DNA of 64,000 nucleotides from Yersinia mollaretii ATCC 43969. GTDB taxonomy: Bacteria > Pseudomonadota > Gammaproteobacteria > Enterobacterales > Enterobacteriaceae. The stretch's first letter is position 1. The number at the start of each line of letters is the position of its first letter. Location of the stretch: contig NZ_CP054043.1 of NCBI RefSeq assembly GCF_013282725.1, positions 992,001 through 1,056,000 of the forward strand. The letters are read 5' to 3'. This document shows positions 7,722 through 16,937 of the stretch, one piece after another. The notes under the pieces were generated by a model, which was not told the DNA's origin, ran no database searches, and was given only the letters and a program-made list of their open reading frames with translations. Both the position numbers and the translations under genes were made by a program.

Positions 7722-9656
7722 TTGGCGCTCATTGTCCCATTTCAAATCATCCTGTGGTAACTCCATCAGGAAACGGCTCGGTTCCGGGCGAATCAGCTCA
7801 CCATACTGCCGCCGCTCTTTGCACAGGGTAAAGAACAGCTCCCGCTGGGCGCGGGTGATCCCCACATACGCCAACCGCCGCTCTTCATCGACATTATCTT
7901 CGTCGATGCTACTTTGGTGCGGCAGCAACCCCTCCTCCATGCCGACTAAGAACACATAAGGGAACTCCAACCCTTTGGAGGCGTGCAGTGTCATTAATTG
8001 CACTTGATCCAGCTCGCCATCACTCTCCCCCCGCTCCATCATGTCGCGCAGGGTAAAGCGTGTCACCACCTGCGTCAGCGACATCGGCTCATTCAGCTCA
8101 GACCCCTCCAACATTTCCGTCATCCAACTGAAGAGCAGATTGACGTTCTTCATCCGCATTTCAGCCGCTTTTGGGCTAGGCGAGGTTTCGAACAGCCAGC
8201 TCTCGTAGTCGATACCGTGGATCAGATCCCGCACCGCCGCCACCGGCTCCCGCTCGACCAGCCGAATAATGGCCTCCATCCAGTGGGTAAACCGCTGCAA
8301 TGACTCCAGCCCCCGGCCTTTGAGATGCTCGCCCAATCCCAGATCGAAGCTGGCACGAAACAGGCTTTTATTGCGCACGTTAGCCCACTCCCCCAGCTTC
8401 TGAATGGTCGTCGACCCGATCTCGCGCTTTGGTGTATTCACGATGCGCATAAATGCGCTGTCATCATCCTGATTGGTCAAGACGCGCAAATAGGCCAGTA
8501 AGTCTTTGATCTCGGGCCGCGAGAAAAACGAATCGCCACCGGAGATACGATAAGGGATGCGGTTTTGCATCAGCAGCTTTTCAAACAGCCGCGACTGGTG
8601 GTTGCCGCGATACAAAATGGCATAGTCACTGTACTGCGTCTTTTTGACAAAGTGATGGGCGATCAGCTCACCGACGACGCGTTCGGCCTCATGATCTTCA
8701 TTATTAGCCGTGATGACTTTTAACTCATCACCATACTCCAGCTCAGAAAAAAGCTTTTTTTCAAAAACATGGGGATTGTTGGCGATCAGGATATTCGCGG
8801 CTTTCAGAATCCGGCCCGAGGAGCGGTAATTCTGCTCCAGCTTAATCACCTGCAACTGTGGGAAATCTTCATTCAGCAGCACCAAATTCTGTGGCCGCGC
8901 ACCACGCCATGAATAGATCGATTGGTCATCATCACCCACCACGGTAAAGCGCGCCCGACTCCCCACCAGCAATTTCACCATATGATATTGGCTAGTGTTA
9001 GTATCTTGGTATTCATCAACCAACAAGTAACGCAGGCGATTTTGCCAACGCTCTCGCACTTCCAGATTATTTTGCAGCAGTAACGTCGGCAGGGAGATGA
9101 GGTCATCGAAGTCCAGCACATTACAGGCTTTCAAATGGGCGTCATATAAGCCATAACAATGTACGAACAACTTATCGCGTTCGGATCGAGCCTGTGCGGC
9201 AGCGGCGGCGGGATCAAGCAGATCATTCTTCCAGTTGGAGATCGCCGAGATCAGTTGTTGCAGTAATGTCTTATCGTCCTCCAACCACTTGTGGGTCAGA
9301 TCTTTCAATAACCCCAGTTGGTCCTGCGCATCAAACAGTGAGAAGTTCGATTTCATTCCCAATGCCGCATACTCTTTTTTGATGATTTCCAGCCCCAAGG
9401 TATGGAAGGTGGCAATCATCAAACCCCGCGACTCCTTGCGCCCCAGCGTCTGAGCCACGCGCTCTTTCATCTCACGCGCGGCTTTATTGGTAAAGGTCAC
9501 CGCCGCAATGTGTTTTGGCTGATAACCGCACTGGCGGATCAAATGGGCGATCTTGTTGGTGATCACGCGGGTTTTACCTGATCCCGCTCCGGCCAGCACC
9601 AGGCAGGGTCCGGTGACAAATTCGACGGCTTGTTGTTGGCTGGGATTTAATCGCAT
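7635..9656 (-). CDS. rep: ATP-dependent DNA helicase Rep
   Basis: A 673-residue superfamily 1A 3'-5' helicase that helps replication forks pass protein roadblocks by working with DnaB. All motifs are present: Walker A GAGSGKT near the N-terminus, DEYQDTN (motif II), [13 protein letters not shown] (motif III), QNYRS (motif IV), [14 protein letters not shown] (motif V) and [11 protein letters not shown] (motif VI). Length matches E. coli Rep. It diverges from ppiC. Its 3' end is the breakpoint of the neighbouring cassette, but the coding sequence is intact. Confidence 0.97.
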   Translation of the reverse strand: MRLNPSQQQAVEFVTGPCLVLAGAGSGKTRVITNKIAHLIRQCGYQPKHIAAVTFTNKAAREMKERVAQTLGRKESRGLMIATFHTLGLEIIKKEYAALGMKSNFSLFDAQDQLGLLKDLTHKWLEDDKTLLQQLISAISNWKNDLLDPAAAAAQARSERDKLFVHCYGLYDAHLKACNVLDFDDLISLPTLLLQNNLEVRERWQNRLRYLLVDEYQDTNTSQYHMVKLLVGSRARFTVVGDDDQSIYSWRGARPQNLVLLNEDFPQLQVIKLEQNYRSSGRILKAANILIANNPHVFEKKLFSELEYGDELKVITANNEDHEAERVVGELIAHHFVKKTQYSDYAILYRGNHQSRLFEKLLMQNRIPYRISGGDSFFSRPEIKDLLAYLRVLTNQDDDSAFMRIVNTPKREIGSTTIQKLGEWANVRNKSLFRASFDLGLGEHLKGRGLESLQRFTHWMEAIIRLVEREPVAAVRDLIHGIDYESWLFETSPSPKAAEMRMKNVNLLFSWMTEMLEGSELNEPMSLTQVVTRFTLRDMMERGESDGELDQVQLMTLHASKGLEFPYVFLVGMEEGLLPHQSSIDEDNVDEERRLAYVGITRAQRELFFTLCKERRQYGELIRPEPSRFLMELPQDDLKWDNERQVVSPQERMQKGQSHLANIRAQLANAKKQ

Positions 9657-9856
9657 GGGCGCAGAGTCGCTCTGTGGGTTATCAGGGGAACAGGATTGTA
9701 GCAGAAAGCGGCCGCTGACAAAAAATCACCTGTGCTTTTGAATTGTAAAACACGCGCCACGGTGGCCCCATCGCCAGAAAAATAGGCTACACTGGCGCGC
9801 TTCTAGACCCTATTGAAGATAATCTTCGTTCAAATAACATTGTGGTGATTGTGACT

Positions 9857-10138
9857 ATGGCAAACAAAGCTTCTGCGCTGCACATTCTGGTAGATGATGA
9901 AAAGCAGGCAAACGATATTCTGGCACAGTTGAATAACGGTGCAGATTTCCAAGAGTTGGCGAAGAAATTCTCCAACTGCCCGTCGAAACGTAATGGCGGC
10001 GATCTGGGTGAATTCAATAAAGGGGATATGGTCCCAGCATTCGATAAAGCGGTATTCAGCTGCGAACTGCTGCAACCTTATGGCCCGGTAAAAACTCAGT
10101 TCGGTTATCACATTATTAAAGTGCTCTATCGTAACTAA
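9857..10138 (+). CDS. ppiC: Peptidyl-prolyl cis-trans isomerase C (parvulin)
   Basis: A 93-residue single-domain cytoplasmic parvulin (rotamase C) that catalyses prolyl isomerisation. ATG 9857 ([12 protein letters not shown]) gives the usual family length; upstream GTG codons in frame lack support. The parvulin signatures [19 protein letters not shown] and QFGYHIIKV are present. It neighbours rep as in E. coli. In E. coli ilvC lies on its other side, whereas here some 20 kb of accessory genes intervene. Confidence 0.95.
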   Translation: MANKASALHILVDDEKQANDILAQLNNGADFQELAKKFSNCPSKRNGGDLGEFNKGDMVPAFDKAVFSCELLQPYGPVKTQFGYHIIKVLYRN

Positions 10139-10146
10139 GTTAGACA

Positions 10147-10170
10147 TGCGCCACCTTAATCGGTGGCGCA
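10147..10170 (+). terminator. Hairpin after ppiC
   Basis: A 9-bp GC-rich stem (TGCGCCACC / GGTGGCGCA) with a 6-base loop sits 9 bp after the ppiC stop. There is no strong T run, so it may act as a weak terminator or as mRNA 3'-end protection. Confidence 0.6.
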
Positions 10171-10734
10171 AATAACACCCTATCAGAATCACGATTAACA
10201 AAATCACTCAATATTAATAACATAATAATATTCCTACGCTAAATCCCTCTCCTGAATTTTCTATACAAAGCCTTTACTTAACTCTATATAAGAGCAGGTA
10301 GATTAATACCGAAATACCCTGCTTTTATGTGTCGCAAACAGCGATAAACGCAGCATTTTCAACATAACAACAAGAAAGATCTCATTCATCGCTTTTTTCA
10401 TTACTAAAAAAATACTTTAAATACAATATGTTAATCTTTTTTTACCCCTAAATGGATTTAGGTAGGAATTTTCCCACATAAATTGGTTCTCTTATCTCAT
10501 GTGCAATGAGTACTGCCTTCTATATTATTGTCGTCATCAAGTAAGGGATGCAGCGGAAATAATAAATACCGAATTCCTTTAAATGAAAACCCCAGTGGAA
10601 CGCTGACGAATATAATCGAATACCCTTCGCCATATAGTCATTAACCACTTCATCTTTATTAAGTTAAGTTCTCAGCGGTAATTAGATACTCATGAGAGTC
10701 TTACCTATTTTAAATTATCATATTGGAGTTTCAA
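10171..10734 (+). other. AT-rich control region of the fimbrial operon
   Basis: About 560 bp of AT-rich DNA without a credible gene. It must hold the promoter of the fimbrial operon, but no unambiguous -35/-10 pair stands out. No inverted repeat of the phase-variable fim-switch kind and no GATC pair of the Pap kind was noticed. AT-richness before a fimbrial operon suggests H-NS silencing, which is an inference. Confidence 0.5.
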
Positions 10735-11265
10735 ATGAATAAGATTACTTTGGCTATGGCATTATTCGCGGCATCTACTACTGCTTCAATGGCAGCTAGC
10801 AATAATACAATTACTTTCCAAGGTGAAGTCACAGGGCAAACATGTTCTGTTACCGTAAATGGCCTTGAAGCTAACCCAATGGTTTTATTGCCGACAGTAT
10901 CAAGCACGGATCTGGATGCTTCAGGTAAAACAGCAGGTAAAACAACCTTCACTCTGGGTGTTTCTGGTTGTACTGCCGATGCCGCTGATGTTGATATCAA
11001 AACTGTTTTCGTTGGTAACCAAGTCTCTGCTTCTGGTAACTTAAAAAATACCGGCACCGCAGCCAATGTTGAGCTTCAATTATTGAAAGATGCGACAACA
11101 ACAACCGGTATCGATTTAAATAGTGGTTTGGCGCAAGATGGTATTGTATTGGAAGCAGGCAAAACTTCAGCAGAGCATGATTTTGCCGTTCAGTACTTTG
11201 CTACTGGGCAAACAGCACCAGGTACTGTAGTGGCATCTGTACAATATGCGGTTTCTTACCTGTAA
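10735..11265 (+). CDS. Major fimbrial subunit (chaperone-usher pilin)
   Basis: A 176-residue pilin. ATG 10735 follows GGAG by 6 bases; the upstream in-frame TTG is not needed. The signal peptide ends at SMA-A (residue 21). The mature protein has two cysteines (GQTCSVTVNG and GVSGCTAD) spaced as in type-1 pilins, an N-terminal donor-strand-like segment (ITFQGEVTG) and a C-terminal beta-strand ending QYAVSYL with the penultimate aromatic residue used for chaperone recognition. It is the first gene of a five-gene operon, and a hairpin follows it, as expected for the most abundant subunit. Confidence 0.9.
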   Translation: MNKITLAMALFAASTTASMAASNNTITFQGEVTGQTCSVTVNGLEANPMVLLPTVSSTDLDASGKTAGKTTFTLGVSGCTADAADVDIKTVFVGNQVSASGNLKNTGTAANVELQLLKDATTTTGIDLNSGLAQDGIVLEAGKTSAEHDFAVQYFATGQTAPGTVVASVQYAVSYL

Positions 11266-11274
11266 TATCTGTAC

Positions 11275-11300
11275 TATCGGGTGGGAGATCCCACCCGATA
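11275..11300 (+). terminator. Strong hairpin between pilin and chaperone genes
   Basis: An 11-bp stem (TATCGGGTGGG / CCCACCCGATA) with a 4-base loop lies just after the pilin stop and has no T run. In fimbrial operons such a stem usually stabilises the pilin mRNA and lowers read-through to downstream genes, giving excess major subunit. That role is inferred. Confidence 0.7.
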
Positions 11301-11325
11301 AATTTCTACAGAGGATATACCCATC

Positions 11326-12057
11326 ATGTTTAATACACACAGCCACAGCTATCGTTATCTGTTCGCCACTCTATTCATGTTTATGGGTATATCTTTTGCC
11401 AACGCCAGTGTCGTCATGGGCGGCAGCCGTATTATCTATTCGGCAGGTGAAAAAGAGCACACGGTACAATTAACCAATAATGACAACTTTCCTAATGCTG
11501 TTCAGGTTTGGTTAGACAGTGGGGATGCTAAATCCACCCCTGACACGGGCAAAGCGCCGTTTCTCGTCACGCCTCCCTTCTTTCGTATGGAAGCCAACGC
11601 TGGCCAAACATTACGACTGAAATATACCGGCAGTGGCCTACCGACAAATAAAGAATCCATATTTTATTTGAATTTTTTGCAGGTGCCCCCCGTCAATAAA
11701 GCAGAGAAAAACAATAAAATGTTAGTCCTGCTGCGTAACCGTATTAAAGTATTTTATCGTCCAGAAGGTATTGCAGGTCGAGTTGACCAAGTTCCCAGCG
11801 CACTGACGTTCAGTGTCCGTCAACAAGGCAGCAATGTGGTTGTTACCGGGAAAAACCCAACCGGTTTCTTTGCCACCATTGCCAGCGGTGAAGTGGTTGG
11901 CAGTGGTAAAAATCTTAAAATGAAATCAGAGATGATCCCACCGATGTCTCAGGTTGAATGGGTTATTCCAAATTCATCAGCACCTTCTAATCCAGTGATT
12001 AATTTTCGGCTAGTGAATGACTTCGGCGGGCAAGATTCCGGTAGTTACCGGACTTAA
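11326..12057 (+). CDS. Periplasmic fimbrial chaperone
   Basis: A 243-residue PapD-like chaperone. ATG 11326 follows AGAGGA. The signal peptide ends near FANA-S. The N-terminal Ig domain has the family pattern: GGSRIIYSAGEKEHTVQLTN, VQVWLDSG and FLVTPPFFRMEANAGQTLRL, with the conserved TPPFFR loop and a strand carrying LRLKYTG. The second domain ends in FRLVNDFGG. It binds pilins in the periplasm by donor-strand complementation and passes them to the usher encoded next. Confidence 0.93.
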   Translation: MFNTHSHSYRYLFATLFMFMGISFANASVVMGGSRIIYSAGEKEHTVQLTNNDNFPNAVQVWLDSGDAKSTPDTGKAPFLVTPPFFRMEANAGQTLRLKYTGSGLPTNKESIFYLNFLQVPPVNKAEKNNKMLVLLRNRIKVFYRPEGIAGRVDQVPSALTFSVRQQGSNVVVTGKNPTGFFATIASGEVVGSGKNLKMKSEMIPPMSQVEWVIPNSSAPSNPVINFRLVNDFGGQDSGSYRT

Positions 12058-12084
12058 TAACCAATTTCCGGTAAAGGAATATTT

Positions 12085-14751
12085 ATGGGTTTTGCACACG
12101 CCACGCTGAAAAATAAATTTTCTGGTCGTAAAAAAACGTTAGCACTCTGTATCACTTTAATCCTACATGTCGATACTGTTTTAGCTCAGGACGATTCAAA
12201 AAACTTGGAGTTTGATGAATCGCTCTTTTTAGGCACTAACTTTGCCTCTGGGTTGAATCAACTGAATAAAGAGAATTCGGTTACAGAAGGGAATTACGAT
12301 GCTGTCGATGTCTTAATCAATAACAAACAGTACAAACGCACCACCATTAAATTTGTTAAAGATGCTGACTCTTCAGAGGTTTACCCCTGTCTGAGCGATG
12401 AGTTCTTAACCGCCGCTGGCATTGAATTAACCCGTCAAGATGGCTCTGTGGCGAAAGAACCTACGGCTGCCGAAACAGAATCATTACCTTCAGAGACCGC
12501 AACTCACTCCCCAGCAGAGCAATGTGTGCCGCTGGCGACACGGGTCAAAGGGGCTTCGTTCCACTTTGATCAGGCTAAACTGCGTCTGGAACTCTCTATT
12601 CCACAAGCCGTATTAAAAAAGCGCCCTCGGGGCTATATCGAGCGGACGGAGTGGGAAGAGGGAGAGAAACTCGCCTTTATTAACTACAGCACCAACTTTT
12701 ATCGTAGCGAAACCAGTGGCCAACAGAGTAATACCTCTGATTACGGCTTTATTGGCCTAAAGGGCGGCTTGAACTTAGGGTTGTGGCAATTACGTCAACA
12801 ATCAAACGTGCGCTATGCCAGTAATACCAATACCAGCGATACGCAATGGAATAATATCCGTACCTATTTGCAGCGCCCTATCCCACAATTGGATAGTCAA
12901 TTAACGCTGGGCGAAACCTTCACCGACAGCACCTTATTCGGCACCATGTCATTTCGTGGCGCGAAAATGGCGACTGACCAACGTATGTGGCCAGAGTCAA
13001 TGCGCGGCTTTGCACCCGAAGTTCGTGGTGTTGCCAGCACCAATGCCCGCGTGGTTATTCGCCAGAATGGGCAGGAAATATATGAAACCAACGTCGCCCC
13101 CGGCCCCTTTGTTATTAATGATCTCTACAGCACCACCAGCCAAGGCGATCTCAATGTTGAGGTTATAGAAGCAAACGGTAGCCGCTCAACATTTACCGTG
13201 CCCTTTAGCGCCGTGCCAGATTCAATGCGCCCTGGGGTGAGTCGTTATAATGCCGTTATTGGGGAATCACGTGATTTCACCGATATTGATAATTATTTCA
13301 CCGACTTTACCTATGAGCGCGGTATTACCAATCAGTTAACGGCGAATAGTGGTGTGCGGTTAGCGCAAGATTATACGGCACTCCTCGTCGGCGGTGTTAT
13401 TGGCACCTCGGTCGGCGCTTTTGGCCTGAACACCACTTATTCCCATGCCAAAGTTGAAGATAATAAAACCCAAGATGGCTGGCGGATGCAAGCGACCTAT
13501 AGCCAGACCTTCAGTGAGACGGGAACCACATTTTCATTGGCGGGATATCGCTATTCCACCAAAGGCTATCGCGATTTAAATGATGTTTTCGGCGTGCGTT
13601 CAATGGAAAAGAGTGGCGGGAGTTGGGATTCATCAACTTATCAACAGCGCAGCCAATTTACCACCACGGTTAATCAGAATTTAGGTAATTTTGGTCAATT
13701 GTATGCCTCGGCCTCAACCAATGATTATTATAACGATACGCAGCGCGATACACAGTTACAGTTGGGCTACTCAAATAACTACCGAGATATCAGTTATAAT
13801 GTGGCAATTAGTCGCCAGCGCACGGTTTATACCTCAACACTCTATAATTGGGATACCGACGAGACTAATCCAACCACCACCGCCACGCGCTACGGCAATA
13901 CCGAGAATATCGCGACATTAACCGTCTCTATTCCGCTGAATATTGGCAGCAAGAATCAATATTTATCCATGTCAGCCAGCCGTAATCCGAAAAGTGGTAA
14001 TAGTTATCAGTCGGCGTTATCAGGCACTTTGGGTGAACGGAATAACTTTAACTACTCCGTCAATGCGGGTTATGACGATAGTAATTTCGGTGGCAGCTCC
14101 AATACTTGGGGGGTGAATATGCAGCAGCAATTCCCTAATGCGACCGTTAATGGGAACTATTCTCGCGGCAATAATTACACCCAATATGGGGCAGGCGCTC
14201 GCGGCGCGGCAGTTATTCATAGCCAAGGTCTGACACTGGGTCCGTATTTGGGTGAAACCTTTGGTTTAATTGAGGCGGATGGTGCTCAGGGCGCAGCAGT
14301 GCGTAATGCGCAAGGGGCGAGAATTGACAGTAATGGCTTTGCCTTGGTGCCTTCGTTAACACCGTATAATTACAATACCATTGGTTTGGATACTAAAGGC
14401 ATTAACCGCAATACTGAGCTGAAAGAGAATCAGGGCCGGGTCGTCCCTTATGCTGGGGCTGCCGTGAAAGTGAAATTTGAAACGCTAACCGGTTATGCGG
14501 TGCTGATTCAAACTCAAACCAGCGGGGATGAGGGCTTGCCGCTCGGTGCTGATGTCTATAACAGCAAAGACGAACTGGTCGGCATGGTGGGTCAGGGGAA
14601 TCAGATCTATGCACGAGTCAAAGACAAAAAAGGTTCGCTTTATGTTCGCTGGGGTGAAAACAGCAGTGACCAGTGCGAATTACCTTATGCTTTTGATACT
14701 CAAGAGACTGAGCAAGATATTATCCATTTAACAGGCAGTTGCCGCCGTTAA
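12085..14751 (+). CDS. Fimbrial outer-membrane usher
   Basis: An 888-residue usher, 27 bp after the chaperone gene. A long signal sequence ends near VLA-Q. It is followed by the N-terminal chaperone-binding domain (LEFDESLFLG start), the 24-strand barrel with the plug region (GQEIYETNVAPGPFVINDLY is a family hallmark) and C-terminal domains ending in a cysteine pair (DQCELPYAF ... LTGSCRR). It forms the translocation pore and assembly platform for the fimbria. It is intact and of usual length. Confidence 0.95.
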   Translation: MGFAHATLKNKFSGRKKTLALCITLILHVDTVLAQDDSKNLEFDESLFLGTNFASGLNQLNKENSVTEGNYDAVDVLINNKQYKRTTIKFVKDADSSEVYPCLSDEFLTAAGIELTRQDGSVAKEPTAAETESLPSETATHSPAEQCVPLATRVKGASFHFDQAKLRLELSIPQAVLKKRPRGYIERTEWEEGEKLAFINYSTNFYRSETSGQQSNTSDYGFIGLKGGLNLGLWQLRQQSNVRYASNTNTSDTQWNNIRTYLQRPIPQLDSQLTLGETFTDSTLFGTMSFRGAKMATDQRMWPESMRGFAPEVRGVASTNARVVIRQNGQEIYETNVAPGPFVINDLYSTTSQGDLNVEVIEANGSRSTFTVPFSAVPDSMRPGVSRYNAVIGESRDFTDIDNYFTDFTYERGITNQLTANSGVRLAQDYTALLVGGVIGTSVGAFGLNTTYSHAKVEDNKTQDGWRMQATYSQTFSETGTTFSLAGYRYSTKGYRDLNDVFGVRSMEKSGGSWDSSTYQQRSQFTTTVNQNLGNFGQLYASASTNDYYNDTQRDTQLQLGYSNNYRDISYNVAISRQRTVYTSTLYNWDTDETNPTTTATRYGNTENIATLTVSIPLNIGSKNQYLSMSASRNPKSGNSYQSALSGTLGERNNFNYSVNAGYDDSNFGGSSNTWGVNMQQQFPNATVNGNYSRGNNYTQYGAGARGAAVIHSQGLTLGPYLGETFGLIEADGAQGAAVRNAQGARIDSNGFALVPSLTPYNYNTIGLDTKGINRNTELKENQGRVVPYAGAAVKVKFETLTGYAVLIQTQTSGDEGLPLGADVYNSKDELVGMVGQGNQIYARVKDKKGSLYVRWGENSSDQCELPYAFDTQETEQDIIHLTGSCRR

Positions 14752-14755
14752 CGAT

Positions 14756-16135
14756 GTGAGAAAAATAATGTTAAGACCAACAGAACCATTAATCTCTTAC
14801 GACGTTTCGCGGCCATCAATCGCTGCCTGTTATCGTCGTCCGCGTCTGCTGTCCGGGATGCTATTGCTGATAGGATTTTGCAGCACCTCGGCGTGGTCCG
14901 CCTGTACCAAAATTACGGCACAAAGCCAGTTGACTGCGGGTGATGGTACGGCAGGCGCTTGGGCTGGCTCAACGGATACCAACAATGGGTCACTCGGCCT
15001 ACCGGGTATTATTGACCTCAGCACCAATGCCAACTTTCAACCGGATGGCACGTTATTAGCCGCCGCCACCTCTAACTTTACCACCTTTGCCCTGAATACC
15101 GGATATGACCCCGATAGAGTCCTGTTTCGCTGTGCGGCGGCGGATGTTGATCAACTCTTCGAGATGTATGCCACTAACGGCGATAATGATTTTGGTGGCA
15201 AGAATGAAGATGGTGCCATTGCCGGTAATGTCCCCTCAGGTTTTGCCACCTATGTACGCAATGTTGTGATCAGACTGACCAACCTCTCCACTGGTGAGTA
15301 TTACTCTCGCCTATGGAAAGGGCGGCGCTTAACTGATTTGGATACCGACAGCACTGGCCGTATTTTAGTCAAAGCCAAAAACTTCAGTAATCTGTATACC
15401 GAACTGTTTCGTGTTGATTATGCCCGTACCAGCACCAATAATGCGGCATCCTATACTTATGCTTACACCCAACCGAATGCCTATATCGCTTTTAAAGGAC
15501 CGGGCATCACTGGCCCTGTCGAAGGTACGGATTCACTCTCCAACTGGCCCGGTTGGTATGGCACTTGGCCAGCCTCGATTGGGTTGTACAACTATGTGAC
15601 TTTCCGTCGAACCACCATTTGTGCGGTCACTAATTTTACCCCGACCGTGGTATTACCCCGGATTTCGGTAGCAGAACTGAACACCGGGCATACCAGCTCC
15701 GCTGATTTTAATGTCGATTTTCAGTGTCAGACTGGCGTGACCTCAGGTGTCACTGCGGGCACAGTGGCGATGGGCTTTTTGGTGCCCGCCGCCAATGCCG
15801 CAAAAGCGCAGGCGTTGGGGTTAATGAACGGCAGCGGAGGCATCAGCCATTTAGTGTCTGATAATTATGGCGCTCCCGGTATGGCGAGCGGTGTGGGTAT
15901 TCGCATCTACCGTAATAATAATCCCATTTATTTGCTGTCAAAAAATGTCACTCAAACGGGGAATAGTGGTGGCTGGTATGGTATTTTCCAAGGCGCACAA
16001 CAACAGACGGGCAGTGTGACGGGGGGGAATAGCTACACGGAGAATTTTCGGGCTGAGTTAAGTAAGATCAGCGGGCAAACTGTGACGGCGGGAGCAGTGA
16101 ATGCACATGCGCAAGTGGTTATTCGTGTCCAATAA
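14756..16135 (+). CDS. Fimbrial tip adhesin
   Basis: A 459-residue protein. The frame opens at GTG 14756, but ATG 14768 is an equally good start. A signal sequence ends near AWSA-C, followed by a Ser/Thr/Asn-rich receptor-binding half and a C-terminal pilin domain (from about residue 280, TTICAVTNFTPTVVLPRIS) ending in the usual beta-strand (AHAQVVIRVQ). The order pilin, chaperone, usher, adhesin fits the MrkD/FimH-like tip position. The receptor is unknown. Confidence 0.85.
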   Translation: MRKIMLRPTEPLISYDVSRPSIAACYRRPRLLSGMLLLIGFCSTSAWSACTKITAQSQLTAGDGTAGAWAGSTDTNNGSLGLPGIIDLSTNANFQPDGTLLAAATSNFTTFALNTGYDPDRVLFRCAAADVDQLFEMYATNGDNDFGGKNEDGAIAGNVPSGFATYVRNVVIRLTNLSTGEYYSRLWKGRRLTDLDTDSTGRILVKAKNFSNLYTELFRVDYARTSTNNAASYTYAYTQPNAYIAFKGPGITGPVEGTDSLSNWPGWYGTWPASIGLYNYVTFRRTTICAVTNFTPTVVLPRISVAELNTGHTSSADFNVDFQCQTGVTSGVTAGTVAMGFLVPAANAAKAQALGLMNGSGGISHLVSDNYGAPGMASGVGIRIYRNNNPIYLLSKNVTQTGNSGGWYGIFQGAQQQTGSVTGGNSYTENFRAELSKISGQTVTAGAVNAHAQVVIRVQ

Positions 16136-16868
16136 TGTGCTTTTAAGATGGGTCAATAGCAGGATCAGCACCTTGCTATTGTTGCTTATGATGGCCAGTA
16201 GCACATCGGCGATAGCCAGTGTGATTGCGGAGAGAACACGGGTTATCTTCAGCGAAGGTAGCACGGAGGAGTCGTTGCAACTGGTGAACAGCAATAAATA
16301 TCCGGTCGCGGTGCAGGTCTGGGTGGATGATGGCGATTTGATGGCGACGCCGGAGAAAGCAATTTCGCCTGTCTTAGTGTTGCCGCCCGTATTTCGGCTG
16401 CAACCACAGGCACAGCGCAGTTTGCGGTTAATCCTATCGGGTGCCAGTAAATTGCCGGTGGATAGAGAGTCTGCATTTTGGCTCAATGTTTACGAAATTC
16501 CGCCAAAATCGACCACTAAAGTGGAGGATGAATCATTCGTCACTTTGGGTTTGCGGATGCAATATAAAGTTTTTTACCGCCCGAAAAGTATACCCGCGCC
16601 GGGAGAGACTCTGGGTAAAGCGCTCACCTTTACTTTAGTGCGTAGCGGCGATAGCGCCCTGATTAAAGTGAATAACCCGACACCCTATTATGCCTCATTA
16701 GCCTCGCTGACATTAGGCTCAGCAGAAGCATTGCCGGATATGGTCGCTCCTTTTTCGACACTCGACTTTCCACTCAATCACTCGCCAACCGCTGGCAATC
16801 CCACTCTCAATTTTGTCTTAATCGATGATTTAGGTAACAGTAAGGCTCTGAGCAGCAATCTGAAATAA
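16101..16868 (+). CDS. Second periplasmic fimbrial chaperone
   Basis: A 255-residue PapD-like chaperone overlapping the adhesin gene by 35 bp. ATG 16101 has GGGAG six bases upstream. An uncleaved-looking start precedes a signal sequence ending near AIA-S. The Ig-fold marks are present (RTRVIFSEGSTEESLQLVN, VQVWVDDGD, VLPPVFRLQPQAQRSLRL). Two chaperones in one operon suggest one dedicated to the adhesin. Its last ~20 codons and terminator are duplicated at 24632-24751. Confidence 0.9.
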   Translation: MHMRKWLFVSNNVLLRWVNSRISTLLLLLMMASSTSAIASVIAERTRVIFSEGSTEESLQLVNSNKYPVAVQVWVDDGDLMATPEKAISPVLVLPPVFRLQPQAQRSLRLILSGASKLPVDRESAFWLNVYEIPPKSTTKVEDESFVTLGLRMQYKVFYRPKSIPAPGETLGKALTFTLVRSGDSALIKVNNPTPYYASLASLTLGSAEALPDMVAPFSTLDFPLNHSPTAGNPTLNFVLIDDLGNSKALSSNLK

Positions 16869-16926
16869 GGCGAAGAGTTTGGAATCAATAAGATAATATA
16901 ACCGCCATAAAAGACGGTTATATTAT
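16806..16926. repeat. Direct repeat: chaperone 3' end plus terminator, left copy
   Basis: The last ~20 codons of the second chaperone, the spacer and the terminator hairpin (121 bp) recur at 24632-24751 in the same orientation with only a few changes. The pair brackets 7.7 kb holding the glycosyltransferase toxin, the unknown gene and the orphan DNase tip with its immunity gene. Confidence 0.85.
16893..16926. terminator. Bidirectional terminator between chaperone and large toxin gene
   Basis: A perfect 12-bp stem (ATAATATAACCG / CGGTTATATTAT) closes on a 10-base loop between two convergent genes. Close copies occur at 23967-24000 and 24718-24751 and a partial one at 28089-28120, each at the 3' end of a toxin or immunity unit. 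Confidence 0.85.
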
Positions 16927-16937
16927 TGGCTAGTTAT

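Noticed and set aside
10171..10734. Invertible fim-type promoter switch
   Set aside because: No inverted repeat pair or recombinase gene was found near the fimbrial operon.
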